Below are positions 49,872-58,251 of a stretch of DNA of 64,000 nt, piece after piece. The DNA comes from Glycomyces sp. NRRL B-16210 (GTDB lineage Bacteria; Actinomycetota; Actinomycetes; Mycobacteriales; Micromonosporaceae): the NCBI RefSeq assembly GCF_000719515.1, contig NZ_JOGR01000010.1, positions 372,001-436,000 of the forward strand, given 5' to 3'. Within the stretch, counting starts at the first letter, position 1; every line of letters starts with the position of its first letter. A model generated the notes under the pieces. That model made no database searches and had not been told where the DNA came from. It worked only from the letters and a program-made list of their open reading frames with translations. The position numbers and the translations under genes were made by a program.

Positions 49872-51122
49872 GTGTCTGCTGCCGCATTCATGCCGCCCGT
49901 CGGCGCCGACGGGCACTCCCGCCGATTCATCGCCACGATGGTCTTCGTGCTCGGCGCGCTCTCGGCGACCGCGCCGATCGCCATCGACCTCTACCTGCCG
50001 GCGTTCCCCGCGATGGCCGACGCGCTCGGCACGCCCGAGAGCCGCATCCAGCTGACCCTCACGTCGATGATGATCGGCATGGGGCTCGGCCAGGCCGTCA
50101 TCGGACCGCTGTCGGACCGCATCGGGCGGCGCAAGCCGCTGCTCATCGGCATGGCGGTCTTCACCCTGACCTCGCTGGTGTGCGCGATCGCGACCAGCGC
50201 GGACCTGCTCATCGCCATGCGCTTCCTCCAGGGTCTGAGCGGCGCCGCGGGCGTGGTCGTCGCCCGCGCGGTCATCCGCGACCACTTCGAGGGCGACGAC
50301 ATGACCCGCTTCACCGCGAAGATGATGTTCGTGACGATGCTCGCGCCGATGCTGGGCCCGATCGTCGGCGCGCAGCTGATCCGCTTCGGCCCGTGGCAGA
50401 CGGTGTTCGTGTTCATGGCGGTGCTGTCGGCGCTGTCGACGTTCCTGGTGTGGAGGTTCCTGCCCGAGAGCCTCCCGGCGGAGGACCGCCGGGTGATGAC
50501 CGGGCCGGAGTTCGCGTCCTCGCTGGGCACGCTGGTGCGCGACCCTCGTTTCATGGCGCCGACGATCGTGGTGATCATGAACTTCTCGATGCTGTTCACC
50601 TACGTCTCGACGTTCAGCTTCATCTCGCAGCAGGAGCTGGGGGCCTCTCCGGGCTTCTTCTCGCTGCTGTTCGCGATCGGCACGCTGGCGCTGCTGGCGG
50701 GCAACCAGGCGAACATGCTCATGATCGACCGCAGTCGCTCGGAGCAGCGCATGATCGCGGGGATGGCGATCTCGCTGGCGGGCATCGCCTGGCTGGTCGT
50801 GGTCCAGATGGTGGACGTGGCGAACCTGTGGACCATCCCGATCGGGATCGCGACCATGATGCTGGGCTGCGGCGTGCTCTTCCCGAACGCGGGCGCGGCG
50901 GCGATGTCCTCGCAGCCGCCGCAGATCGCGGGCACGGCTTCGGCGTTCATGGGCTCGGTCCAGATGGCGGCGGGCGGCGTGATGCCGGCGCTGGCGACGA
51001 TCGGCGGCGTGACGCTGGCGAGCATGACCTTCGGTGTGGGCCTGTACGGCCTCATCACGGCCGCGGCGGTGGTCTGGACGATCCGCGTCTACCGCAAGGC
51101 CCCCAACCCCGCCATGGCGTAA
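49872..51122 (+). CDS. MFS drug-efflux transporter, Bcr/CflA family
   Basis: A 416-residue twelve-helix major facilitator. Helix 1 reads MVFVLGALSATAPIAIDLYLPAFPAM, typical of Bcr/CflA. The motif between helices 2 and 3 is GPLSDRIGRRKPLLIGM, and motif C-like sequence lies around MLAPMLGPIVGAQLIRFG. Known relatives export bicyclomycin, chloramphenicol or other small molecules by proton antiport. The start is GTG 49872 or ATG 49890; neither has a good ribosome site. It is inserted between ruvC and yebC on the opposite strand, a place where many actinobacteria have no such gene. Confidence 0.92.
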   Translation: MSAAAFMPPVGADGHSRRFIATMVFVLGALSATAPIAIDLYLPAFPAMADALGTPESRIQLTLTSMMIGMGLGQAVIGPLSDRIGRRKPLLIGMAVFTLTSLVCAIATSADLLIAMRFLQGLSGAAGVVVARAVIRDHFEGDDMTRFTAKMMFVTMLAPMLGPIVGAQLIRFGPWQTVFVFMAVLSALSTFLVWRFLPESLPAEDRRVMTGPEFASSLGTLVRDPRFMAPTIVVIMNFSMLFTYVSTFSFISQQELGASPGFFSLLFAIGTLALLAGNQANMLMIDRSRSEQRMIAGMAISLAGIAWLVVVQMVDVANLWTIPIGIATMMLGCGVLFPNAGAAAMSSQPPQIAGTASAFMGSVQMAAGGVMPALATIGGVTLASMTFGVGLYGLITAAAVVWTIRVYRKAPNPAMA

Positions 51123-51134
51123 TGGCATACGCGA

Positions 51135-51167
51135 CAGGGCCCGAAGCGCAAAGCGCTTCGGGCCCTG
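51135..51167. terminator. Bidirectional terminator between MFS gene and yebC
   Basis: A perfect 15-bp stem (51135-51149 with 51153-51167) around AAA lies between the convergent genes. Confidence 0.9.
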
Positions 51168-51178
51168 CTCGTCCGGGC

Positions 51179-51940
51179 TTATTCTTCGTCGAGTTTGGCG
51201 AAGACCTCGTCGCTGATGTCGGCGTTGGTCCACACGTTCTGGACCTCGTCGCTGTCTTCGAGGGCGTCGACCACGCGCAGGACCTTGCGGGCGCCTTCGA
51301 CGTCGACCTCGATGTTCGTGGAGGCCTGGAAGCCCGCTTCGGCCGAGTCGTAGTCGATCCCGGCCTCCTGGAGGGCGGTGCGGACCGCGACCAGGTCGGT
51401 CGGCTCGCACAGCACCTCGAAGCCGCCTTCGCCGAGGTCGTTGACCTCGTCGGCGCCGGCGTCGAGGACGGCCATGAGGATGTCGTCCTCGGTCAGCTCC
51501 GGGTTCGGGGAGACGATGATCGTGCCCTTGCGGGAGAACATGTAGCCGACGCTGCCGGCCTCGCCGAGCGAGCCGCCGTTGCGCGTCAGGGCCACGCGCA
51601 CCTCGGCCGCGGCGCGGTTGCGGTTGTCGGTCAGGCACTCGATGAGCACCGCGACGCCGCCGGGCGCGTAGCCTTCGTACATGAGGGTCTCGTAGTCGAC
51701 GCCGCCGCCGTCGAGGCCGCCGCCGCGCTTGACCGCGCGGTCGATGTTGTCGTTGGGGACCGAGCTCTTCTTGGCCTTCTGGATCGCGTCGAACAGGGTC
51801 GGGTTGCCGGCCGGGTCAGGACCACCGGTGCGCGCGGCGACCTCGATGTTCTTGATGAGCTTCGCGAAGATCTTGCCCCGCTTGGCGTCGATCGCGGCCT
51901 TCTTGTGCTTGGTCGTCGCCCACTTGGAGTGGCCACTCAT
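51179..51940 (-). CDS. yebC: YebC/PmpR-family regulatory protein
   Basis: A 253-residue member of the YebC/TACO1 family. It begins MSGHSKWATTKHKKAAIDAK, followed by GKIFAKLIKNIEVAAR and later NGGSLGEAGSVGYMFSRKG. These proteins have been described as DNA-binding regulators and, more recently, as ribosome-associated factors easing translation of difficult proline stretches. This genome's Pro-rich proteins would fit the latter, but that is speculative. ATG 51940 overlaps the pdxT stop by 4 bp. Confidence 0.96.
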   Translation of the reverse strand: MSGHSKWATTKHKKAAIDAKRGKIFAKLIKNIEVAARTGGPDPAGNPTLFDAIQKAKKSSVPNDNIDRAVKRGGGLDGGGVDYETLMYEGYAPGGVAVLIECLTDNRNRAAAEVRVALTRNGGSLGEAGSVGYMFSRKGTIIVSPNPELTEDDILMAVLDAGADEVNDLGEGGFEVLCEPTDLVAVRTALQEAGIDYDSAEAGFQASTNIEVDVEGARKVLRVVDALEDSDEVQNVWTNADISDEVFAKLDEE

Positions 51941-52608
51941 TCCGGCGTTCCTCGTTCCTCTTGCTCGACCGGTCCGGCGTTCGCGCCGCGGACCATTCCC
52001 ACGAAGTACTCGTGCACCCGCGCGTCCGGCGTGACCTCCGGGTGGAAGGAGGTCGCCAGGCAGACGCCCGCACGTACGGCGACGATCCTACCGCCCGGCC
52101 CCTCGCCCCCATCGCGACCGCTCTCGGCGCCGGCCTCGACCGTGCCGATCACCCGGACTCCGGCGCCGACCCGCTCGACCCACGGCGCGCGGATGAACAC
52201 CGCCTCGAACGGGCCCCCCGGGACGCCGTCGATGGCGATCGGCGTCTCGAAGGAATCCACTTGGCGGCCGAACGCGTTGCGGCGCACCGTCATCGGGATG
52301 ACGCCGAAGGAGCGCTGGTCGGGGCGCCCGTCGAGGACCTCGTCGGCGAGCAGGATCATCCCCGCGCAGGAGCCGAAGGCGGGCATGCCTTCGTCGAGGC
52401 GCTTCTTGACCGGGTCGAACAGGTCGAAGACCTCCAGCAGCCGGCTCATCGCGGTCGACTCCCCGCCGGGGATCACCAGGGCCTCCACCGCGTCGAGCTC
52501 CGAGGCGCGCCGCACCGGCGTCGCCTCGGCCCCGGCCGCCTCCAGCGCGCGCATGTGGTCGACCACGTCGCCTTGCAGGGCGAGGACGCCGATTCGGGGC
52601 ACGGTCAT
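51937..52608 (-). CDS. pdxT: Pyridoxal 5'-phosphate synthase glutaminase subunit
   Basis: A 223-residue class I glutaminase that feeds ammonia to PdxS for PLP synthesis. It starts PRIGVLALQGDVVDHMRALE. The oxyanion region is VIPGGESTAMSRL, the nucleophile is in PAFGSCAGMILLA (C81), and the His-Glu pair is in ATSFHPEVT. ATG 52608 has GGAG seven bases upstream. Its synthase partner pdxS lies 2 kb away, with six genes of other kinds or directions between them. Confidence 0.96.
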   Translation of the reverse strand: MTVPRIGVLALQGDVVDHMRALEAAGAEATPVRRASELDAVEALVIPGGESTAMSRLLEVFDLFDPVKKRLDEGMPAFGSCAGMILLADEVLDGRPDQRSFGVIPMTVRRNAFGRQVDSFETPIAIDGVPGGPFEAVFIRAPWVERVGAGVRVIGTVEAGAESGRDGGEGPGGRIVAVRAGVCLATSFHPEVTPDARVHEYFVGMVRGANAGPVEQEERGTPE

Positions 52609-52787
52609 CAGAGAACTCCAAAACTCGTCGGGGGCCGGGCCACTCAAGGGTAATTCCGGCCCGGCACGCCGCCTACCTGGTCGATCGCCACTGTGACCGA
52701 ACGGGCTGAACACGGCGGGGAGGTGACGATCCGTTAAAGTCTGCCTTCGAACGTGATGCACCCCTTGAGTCCGGGAGTTACAACAAG

Positions 52788-53198
52788 ATGGCCAAGACCT
52801 CGAAGCGCAACCCGATGCCCCGCTCCGTCCGGGCCGCGCGCAACACCATGTGGATCCAGGCGGCGATCAGCCTCGCCGCCGGCGGGCTCGTCGTGCTCGC
52901 GCACCACACCGCCCGCGGGCTGGTGCCGCCCGCCGCGGAGCACGACGTCTACCGCGCCGCGGTCGGACTCGGCGGACTCGCGCTGTTCTTGATCCTCGCC
53001 ACGGTCCTCATGCGCTTCCAGTGGCGCATCCTGTGGATCCTCATCCTGGTCGTGCAGGTCGCCGCCCTCGTCGGCCTCGGGTGGCTGCTGTTCACCGGCG
53101 GCCTCTACTGGGCGCTGTGCATCGGCCTCGCCGTCGTCCCGATTACGATCATGGGAACGCTTACCGAGCGCTTCGGCCGCCGCTGGTTCAACCACTAG
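52788..53198 (+). CDS. Small four-helix membrane protein, unknown
   Basis: A 136-residue membrane protein. A short basic N-terminus (MAKTSKRNPMPRSVRAARN) precedes helices around MWIQAAISLAAGGLVVLAHH, VGLGGLALFLILATVLM, ILWILILVVQVAALVGLGW and LYWALCIGLAVVPITIMG. No family is recognised. Its start resembles the next gene's (both reach an MWIQ segment right after a basic stretch), so the two are probably related. They are 32 bp apart and likely cotranscribed, and divergent from pdxT. Confidence 0.75.
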   Translation: MAKTSKRNPMPRSVRAARNTMWIQAAISLAAGGLVVLAHHTARGLVPPAAEHDVYRAAVGLGGLALFLILATVLMRFQWRILWILILVVQVAALVGLGWLLFTGGLYWALCIGLAVVPITIMGTLTERFGRRWFNH

Positions 53199-53230
53199 GC
53201 GACCGGACCCCACCTGAAAGGCCCGCATCG

Positions 53231-53794
53231 ATGCTCCCGCAACCGAACTTCGGCCCCAACCGAGAGCCCGTCGGCCCCGACGAGGACGACTCGGACGCCC
53301 CGCCCCGCAAGCTCCGCAGGTTGCAGATCGCGATGTGGATCCAGGTCGTCTGCGCCGTCCTCGCGGGCAATGTCTACGCCTTCAACGCCGTCTCGGCTCG
53401 GTCGGTCAGCCGCGAGGACATCCTCGAGTACTACACGGAGTACCCGCCGGTCGAAGGCGACCCGGCCGAGGTCGCCCAGGCGGCCTACACGACCTTCCAG
53501 AGCACGAGCTTCCTCGTCACCAGCCTGGTCATCGCCGGGCTCGCGGTCGTGGCCGCGATCATCGCCGCGATGTGCGCGATCCGCTTCAAGTCCCGCTTGA
53601 AGGCCGTGCGCTGGTGGGCCGTCGGCGCCACCGCGGTCCTGTTCGTCGAGGGCATGTACATGTCCGTGCAGTTCGGCCTGCTGGTCGCGCCCTGGGTGTT
53701 CGCCTCGGTGCTGGCGCTGTGGTGGCTGTTCTCCAGCGAGATCCGCTACTGGATGAACGAGTCGTTCCAGAAGGCCGCGCCGAAGGAGTACTGA
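53231..53794 (+). CDS. Four-helix membrane protein, unknown
   Basis: A 187-residue protein with a soluble acidic N-terminus (MLPQPNFGPNREPVGPDEDD), a basic PPRKLRRLQIA segment and helix 1 from MWIQVVCAVLAGNVYAFNAV. After a ~50-residue extracytoplasmic loop (EYYTEYPPVEGDPAE), three more helices follow, ending in EIRYWMNESFQKA. It is a likely paralogue of the preceding gene with an added loop. No family recognised. ATG 53231 has GAAAGG ten bases upstream. Confidence 0.75.
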   Translation: MLPQPNFGPNREPVGPDEDDSDAPPRKLRRLQIAMWIQVVCAVLAGNVYAFNAVSARSVSREDILEYYTEYPPVEGDPAEVAQAAYTTFQSTSFLVTSLVIAGLAVVAAIIAAMCAIRFKSRLKAVRWWAVGATAVLFVEGMYMSVQFGLLVAPWVFASVLALWWLFSSEIRYWMNESFQKAAPKEY

Positions 53795-53801
53795 GGCCCG
53801 C

Positions 53802-54101
53802 TCAGTCGGTCGGCTCCTCCTCTGGGCCGTGCTCGGTGAGGTAGTCGATGAACGCCGCCCGCGCGAGCGGCTCCGAGGCGCCCCACTGGCCCTTGGTGGC
53901 CTCGCGCCAGATGCCGACGAGGTCGTCGATGGCCACGCCGATCTCGGCCACGTCGGGATCGAGGTCCTCCGACTCCAGCGCGGTCGGGGTGTGCCGGAAC
54001 AGTTCGATGAAGAAGCGCCAGTCGCGGCGCTGTCGGGCCAGCGCGAAGGCCCGCTGCTGGAGGTCGGCGGTCGGGAGCGCGTAGAGATCGCTTGCGTTCA
54101 T
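53802..54101 (-). CDS. Small acidic soluble protein, unknown
   Basis: A 99-residue protein, MNASDLYALPTADLQQRAFA..., predicted helical and acidic, with RDWRFFIELFRHTPTALE in the middle and an acidic end (GPEEEPTD). No family assigned. ATG 54101 has no ribosome site, but TAGGCT lies six bases upstream, which fits a leaderless transcript. It is convergent with the membrane-protein pair (7-bp gap) and divergent from the subtilisin inhibitor. Confidence 0.7.
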   Translation of the reverse strand: MNASDLYALPTADLQQRAFALARQRRDWRFFIELFRHTPTALESEDLDPDVAEIGVAIDDLVGIWREATKGQWGASEPLARAAFIDYLTEHGPEEEPTD

Positions 54102-54161
54102 GCGTCAAGCCTAGGAGTGTCGAAGCCGGATCGGAGCCCTTCGGCTCCTTAGGATCGGCCC

Positions 54162-54575
54162 ATGAACAAGCTCGTCTCCACCGTCTTGGGAGCGGCCGGT
54201 CTCGCGGCGCTCCTGACCGCCGCTCCGGCGCAGGCCCTCACCTTGATCGAACCGGACCCCGCGACGGGGCCGCACAGCGAGCTGACGATCCGCGTGACCT
54301 CGGTCGAGGGCGGGGGCGAGTCCTCGATCACCTTGTCCTGTCCGGCGCAGTGGAGCGCGCACCCCAACGCCGAGGAGGCGTGCGCGCAGCTCGAAGCGGC
54401 GGGCGGGCACATCGACGCGATCGGCGGCGGCGACGGGATGTGCACCGCGCAGTACGACCCGGTGCGGGTGGTCGTGACCGGGAACTGGCACCGGGCGAGC
54501 CACTTCTTCATCGGCACGTACGGCAACCGCTGCCAGGCGGTGCAGGCGACCGGCGGCGCGCTGCTGGACTTCTGA
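54162..54575 (+). CDS. Subtilisin inhibitor-like protein (SSI family, MEROPS I16)
   Basis: A 137-residue secreted protease inhibitor. A signal peptide (MNKLVSTVLGAAGLAALLTA, cleaved after AQA near residue 25) precedes an SSI domain. SSI landmarks: ELTIRVTSVEGGG, TLSCPAQWSAHPNAEEAC (first disulfide), the reactive-loop cysteine in GDGMCTAQYDPVRVVV, and NRCQAVQATGGALLDF at the end. Aligned with Streptomyces SSI (CPMVYDPV), the P1 residue is alanine instead of methionine, suggesting a different protease target. ATG 54162 has TAGGAT six bases upstream and no ribosome site, so it is probably leaderless. Confidence 0.92.
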   Translation: MNKLVSTVLGAAGLAALLTAAPAQALTLIEPDPATGPHSELTIRVTSVEGGGESSITLSCPAQWSAHPNAEEACAQLEAAGGHIDAIGGGDGMCTAQYDPVRVVVTGNWHRASHFFIGTYGNRCQAVQATGGALLDF

Positions 54576-54588
54576 AACGTGCGCGAAT

Positions 54589-54612
54589 GGCCCGGGCGAG
54601 AACGCCCGGGCC
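54589..54612. terminator. Bidirectional terminator between SSI and pdxS
   Basis: A 10-bp stem GGCCCGGGCG/CGCCCGGGCC with an AGAA loop between the convergent genes, followed by CTTCT on the plus strand. Confidence 0.85.
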
Positions 54613-54629
54613 CTTCTGCGTCTGCGGTG

Positions 54630-55550
54630 CTACCAGCCGCGCTTGGCGAGCTTCTGCTCCTCGCTGAGCGTGTCGACGTTGATGCCGACCATGGCCTCGC
54701 CGAGGCCGCGGGAGACCTCGGCGATGACCTTCGGGTCGTCGTGGAAGGCGGTGGCCTTGACGATGGCGGCGGCGCGGTGGGCGGGGTCGCCGGACTTGAA
54801 GATGCCCGAGCCGACGAAGACGCCCTCGGCGCCCAGCTGCATCATCATGGCCGCGTCGGCGGGGGTGGCGATGCCGCCGGCGGTGAAGAGCACGACCGGG
54901 AGCTTGCCGAGCCGGGCGACCTCGGCGACGAGTTCGTACGGCGCGCGCAGTTCCTTGGCGGCGGCGTAGAGCTCGGTCGAGTCGAGGGTGGCGAGGCGGC
55001 CGATGTCCTGGCGGATCTGGCGCATGTGGCGGGTGGCCTCGACGACGTTGCCGGTGCCGGCCTCGCCCTTGGAGCGGATCATGGCCGCGCCCTCGCTGAT
55101 GCGGCGCAGGGCCTCGCCGAGGTTGGTCGCCCCGCACACGAACGGCACGGTGTACTGCCACTTGTCGATGTGGTTGGCCTCGTCGGCGGGGGTGAGGACC
55201 TCGGACTCGTCGACGTAGTCGACGCCGATGGCCTCCAGGACCGCGGCCTCGGTGAAGTGGCCGATGCGGGCCTTGGCCATGACGGGGATCGAGACGGCGT
55301 CGATGATGCGGTCGATCATGTCGGGGTCGGACATGCGCGAGACGCCGCCTTCGGCGCGGATGTCGGCGGGGACGCGTTCGAGCGCCATGACCGCCACGGC
55401 GCCGGCGTCCTCGGCGATCTTGGCCTGCTCGGCGTTGACGACGTCCATGATGACGCCGCCTTTCAGCATGTCGGCCATGCCTCGCTTGACGCGGGCGGTC
55501 CCGACCTCGGCCTCGGGCTTCTGGGTCTCTGACACGGTCACCGGCTCCAT
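54630..55550 (-). CDS. pdxS: Pyridoxal 5'-phosphate synthase lyase subunit
   Basis: A 306-residue TIM-barrel synthase that builds PLP from ribose 5-phosphate, glyceraldehyde 3-phosphate and PdxT-derived ammonia. Landmarks: ARVKRGMADMLKGGVIMDVV (with an active-site lysine), VMALERVPADIRAEGGV, GEAGTGNVVEATRHMRQI, and PVVLFTAGGIATPADAAMMM with the phosphate-binding glycines. ATG 55550 is the longest start. A GTG at 55535 has GGAG nine bases upstream and could be used instead. It stands apart from pdxT here. Confidence 0.97.
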   Translation of the reverse strand: MEPVTVSETQKPEAEVGTARVKRGMADMLKGGVIMDVVNAEQAKIAEDAGAVAVMALERVPADIRAEGGVSRMSDPDMIDRIIDAVSIPVMAKARIGHFTEAAVLEAIGVDYVDESEVLTPADEANHIDKWQYTVPFVCGATNLGEALRRISEGAAMIRSKGEAGTGNVVEATRHMRQIRQDIGRLATLDSTELYAAAKELRAPYELVAEVARLGKLPVVLFTAGGIATPADAAMMMQLGAEGVFVGSGIFKSGDPAHRAAAIVKATAFHDDPKVIAEVSRGLGEAMVGINVDTLSEEQKLAKRGW

Positions 55551-55668
55551 CTGGGTAGTACGTCGCGTTCGGCGGCCGGCCCGCGGGCCTCGCCGCCAGG
55601 GGTGATCTGACCTGGCCGATTCTACGCCGCGACCGGCCTCACAGCAGCCGTGAGCTGGTGGCGGCCGT

Positions 55669-56148
55669 TCACTGAACGGGGTCTTCGATGTCCCAGTACT
55701 CGGGGCGCGCGAGGCGGCGGTGCAGGCGCAGGACGACCGCCATCGGCAGGGACCGGGAGGCGACGGCGTCGCGGACGAAGTCGGAGTGGATCTGGCGGGC
55801 GAGGGCGACGCGCCGGTTGGCGGATTCGAGGTCGTCGCTCCAGACGGGGTCGGCGGCGAGTTCGCGCAGGGCGCGGGTGAGGTCGTTCTCGGCGTACTCG
55901 CGCAGTTCGCGCTGGCGCTGGGTGTCGGCGGGGACGGCGACGACGGAGAGGGCGAGGGCGACGACCTCTTCGAAGCCGGGGTTGCCGATGAAGCGCAGGA
56001 CGGTCTCGGCGCGGTCGTCGAGTTTGGCGAGGAGGGCGTCCTCGGCGGCGTGGGCGCGCCGGTGCAGGCGTTCGACCCGGGTGACCGTCCAGGTCGCGTA
56101 GGCGCCTACGACGGCCACGATCGCCACGAGCACAGCCAACCACCACAT
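55669..56148 (-). CDS. Membrane-anchored protein of unknown function beside pimA
   Basis: About 159 residues: one N-terminal helix (MWWLAVLVAIVAVVGAYATW) and a soluble helical domain with RVERLHRRAHAAEDALLAKL, vaguely like LemA-type proteins. It ends RLARPEYWDIEDPVQ. I place the start at ATG 56148 because TACGAT lies seven bases upstream; the ATG at 56157 overlaps that box. Actinomycetes often have a similar one-helix protein between pdxS and pimA. Function unknown. Confidence 0.72.
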   Translation of the reverse strand: MWWLAVLVAIVAVVGAYATWTVTRVERLHRRAHAAEDALLAKLDDRAETVLRFIGNPGFEEVVALALSVVAVPADTQRQRELREYAENDLTRALRELAADPVWSDDLESANRRVALARQIHSDFVRDAVASRSLPMAVVLRLHRRLARPEYWDIEDPVQ

Positions 56149-56212
56149 CCGGATCATCGTACGGGCCTGCGGCCAGGGCCAGGGTCCGGGCGTGTCGCGC
56201 CGTGAGGGGGTG

Positions 56213-57337
56213 CTAGCGGCGTTCGGTGCCCGCTTCGATGGCGGCGCGGTAGACCTCCAGGAGGCGGGCGGCGACCTCGGGCCAGTCGTAGCGTTTGACC
56301 CACTCGTTGGCCCGTTCGACGTACGCCGTACGGAGTTCGGGGTGGTCGAGGAGGCGGGCGGCCTTGGCGGTGAGGTCGGCGGCGTCGCCGACGGCGAACA
56401 GCTCCCCCGCCTCGCCGTCGTCGAGGACCGAGCGGAACGCCTCGATGTCGGAGGCGAGCACGCAGGTGCCCGCGGCCATGGCCTCGGTGAGGACCATGCC
56501 GAAGGACTCGCCGCCGGTGTTGGGGGCGACGTAGAGGTCCACGCCGGCGAGCATGGAGGCCTTCTCGTCGTCGTCGACGGCGCCGAGGAAGCGGATGCGG
56601 GAGGCGACGGCGGGTTCGAGGCCGGCCACGGCCGCCTCGGGGTCGCCGCGGCCGACCACGACCAGGTGCAGGTCGGGGCGGTCGGCTGCCAGGCGCGCGA
56701 AGGCCTCGCGCAGGATCGGGAAGCCCTTGCGCGACTCGGTGTAGCGGCCCATGAAGCCGATGGTGGGGCCGTCGGGCAGGCCTTCGAGGGGGGCGGCCTT
56801 GCGGTAGAAGGCCACGGGCACGCCGTTGGGGATCTCGACGGCGCCGCCGCCGAGGTGCTCGACCTGGACCTTGCGGGCGTAGGGGCTGACGGCGATGCGC
56901 GCCGAGAGGTTCTCCAGGACGAGCTGGGCCATGTGCTTGCCGGCGGCGAGCATCCGCGAGCGCGTCATGGCGGTGTGGAAGGTGGCGACGACGGGGCAGC
57001 GGGCGTTGAGCACGGCCAGGCACGAGAGGCTGGGGGTGAGCGGCTCGTGCACGTGGATGACGTCGAAGTCGCCTTCGGCGCACCACTTGCGCACGCGCGC
57101 GGCCGAGCGCGGCCCGAAGGCGAGGCGCGCGATGGAGCCGTTGTAGGGCACGGCGACGGCCTTGCCGCCGGGGACGACGAAGTCGGGCAGCCCCTCGGTC
57201 TCGGTGGCGGGGGCCAGGACCGAGACGTCGTGCCCGGCGTCGATGAGGGTCTCGGCGAGGTCGCGGATGTGGAACTGGACGCCGCCGGGGACGTCGAAGG
57301 AGTAGGGACTGACGATCCCGATCCTCAGGACCCCCAT
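56213..57337 (-). CDS. pimA: Phosphatidyl-myo-inositol mannosyltransferase
   Basis: A 374-residue GT4 glycosyltransferase that adds the first mannose from GDP-mannose to phosphatidylinositol at the cytoplasmic face of the membrane. It begins LRIGIVSPYSFDVPGGVQFH with the GGVQ nucleotide-sugar loop. FDVIHVHEPLTPSLS and ATFHTAMTRSR follow, and the GT4 acidic motif is GGESFGMVLTEAMAAG. ATG 57337 overlaps the patA stop by one base (TGATG). Together with patA and pgsA it makes the first PIM lipids. Confidence 0.96.
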   Translation of the reverse strand: MGVLRIGIVSPYSFDVPGGVQFHIRDLAETLIDAGHDVSVLAPATETEGLPDFVVPGGKAVAVPYNGSIARLAFGPRSAARVRKWCAEGDFDVIHVHEPLTPSLSCLAVLNARCPVVATFHTAMTRSRMLAAGKHMAQLVLENLSARIAVSPYARKVQVEHLGGGAVEIPNGVPVAFYRKAAPLEGLPDGPTIGFMGRYTESRKGFPILREAFARLAADRPDLHLVVVGRGDPEAAVAGLEPAVASRIRFLGAVDDDEKASMLAGVDLYVAPNTGGESFGMVLTEAMAAGTCVLASDIEAFRSVLDDGEAGELFAVGDAADLTAKAARLLDHPELRTAYVERANEWVKRYDWPEVAARLLEVYRAAIEAGTERR

Positions 57338-58251
57338 CACGACTCCTTGGCGTCGGCGGCGAGGGCCGCAGCGGAGGGCCCGAAGTCGGCCGTCCAGAAC
57401 CGCTGGAGCATGTGCCAGTCGTCCGGGTGGGCCCGGATGCCGCCCTCGAAGGAGTCGGCCATGCGCTGGGTGGTGATCGCTATGCGCTCGCGCAGCGAGC
57501 CGGTGCCGGTGTCGACCGGGCCGGTGATGCGGCAGACGGCACGGTCGGCCTCGTAGTGGATGTTGGCGGTGAACAGCTCGACGCGGTTGCGGATCGCCAG
57601 CAGGGCCGGCCCGGTCGGGAAGGTCGTGGCCTCCCCGAAGAACTCGACGGGGGTGCCGCTGCGGCCCAGGTCGCGGTCGGCGACGAGCGCGACCACGTGG
57701 CCTTCGGCGAGGGCCTCCCCGAGGGCCGCCTGCGGGTTGCGGTCGCCGCCGGAGGTCGGGATGATGTTCATGCCCAGCGCCTGGCGGTACGCGAGGAAGC
57801 GGCGGTAGACCCCTTCGGGTTTGAGCCGTTCGGCGACGGTGGTGAGGCTGTCGCCGGCCACCGAGCCGACCCAGGCGCCGGCGAAGTCCCAGTTCCCCGA
57901 GTGCGGCAGGGCCACGATCGAGCCCAGGCCCTGCTTCGCGCGTTCGTGCACGGGCTCGTAGCCGTTCATCTCGAACTTGCGCCGCAGCTGCTCGGTGCTC
58001 ATCGACGGCAGCCGGAACGCCTCGAGCCAGTAGCGGGCGTAGGAGCGCATGGCCCGGCGCACCAGGTCCTCGTCGGGTTCGGCGCCGACGACGCGGGCGA
58101 GGTTCTTGCGCAGTTGCCGCACGCTGCGGCCGTCCTTCTTCACGGCGCGGTCGGCGAAGCGGTTCCCGAGGGCGGCGGCCGCGGATTCGGGCAGGAGCCG
58201 CACGCCGCGCCACGCCGCCAGGTAGCCCAGCTCGGTCAGGCGCTCACGCAT
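57337..58251 (-). CDS. patA: Phosphatidylinositol mannoside acyltransferase
   Basis: A 304-residue LpxL/HtrB-superfamily acyltransferase that acylates the PIM mannose. The catalytic HX4D motif is in ALPHSGNWDFAGAW (about residues 119-124), and the glycine-rich segment ALVADRDLGRSGTPVEFFGE follows. The gene overlaps pgsA by 8 bp upstream and pimA by one base downstream, so the three are one operon. Length matches M. tuberculosis Rv2611c-type proteins (~300). Confidence 0.95.
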   Translation of the reverse strand: MRERLTELGYLAAWRGVRLLPESAAAALGNRFADRAVKKDGRSVRQLRKNLARVVGAEPDEDLVRRAMRSYARYWLEAFRLPSMSTEQLRRKFEMNGYEPVHERAKQGLGSIVALPHSGNWDFAGAWVGSVAGDSLTTVAERLKPEGVYRRFLAYRQALGMNIIPTSGGDRNPQAALGEALAEGHVVALVADRDLGRSGTPVEFFGEATTFPTGPALLAIRNRVELFTANIHYEADRAVCRITGPVDTGTGSLRERIAITTQRMADSFEGGIRAHPDDWHMLQRFWTADFGPSAAALAADAKES

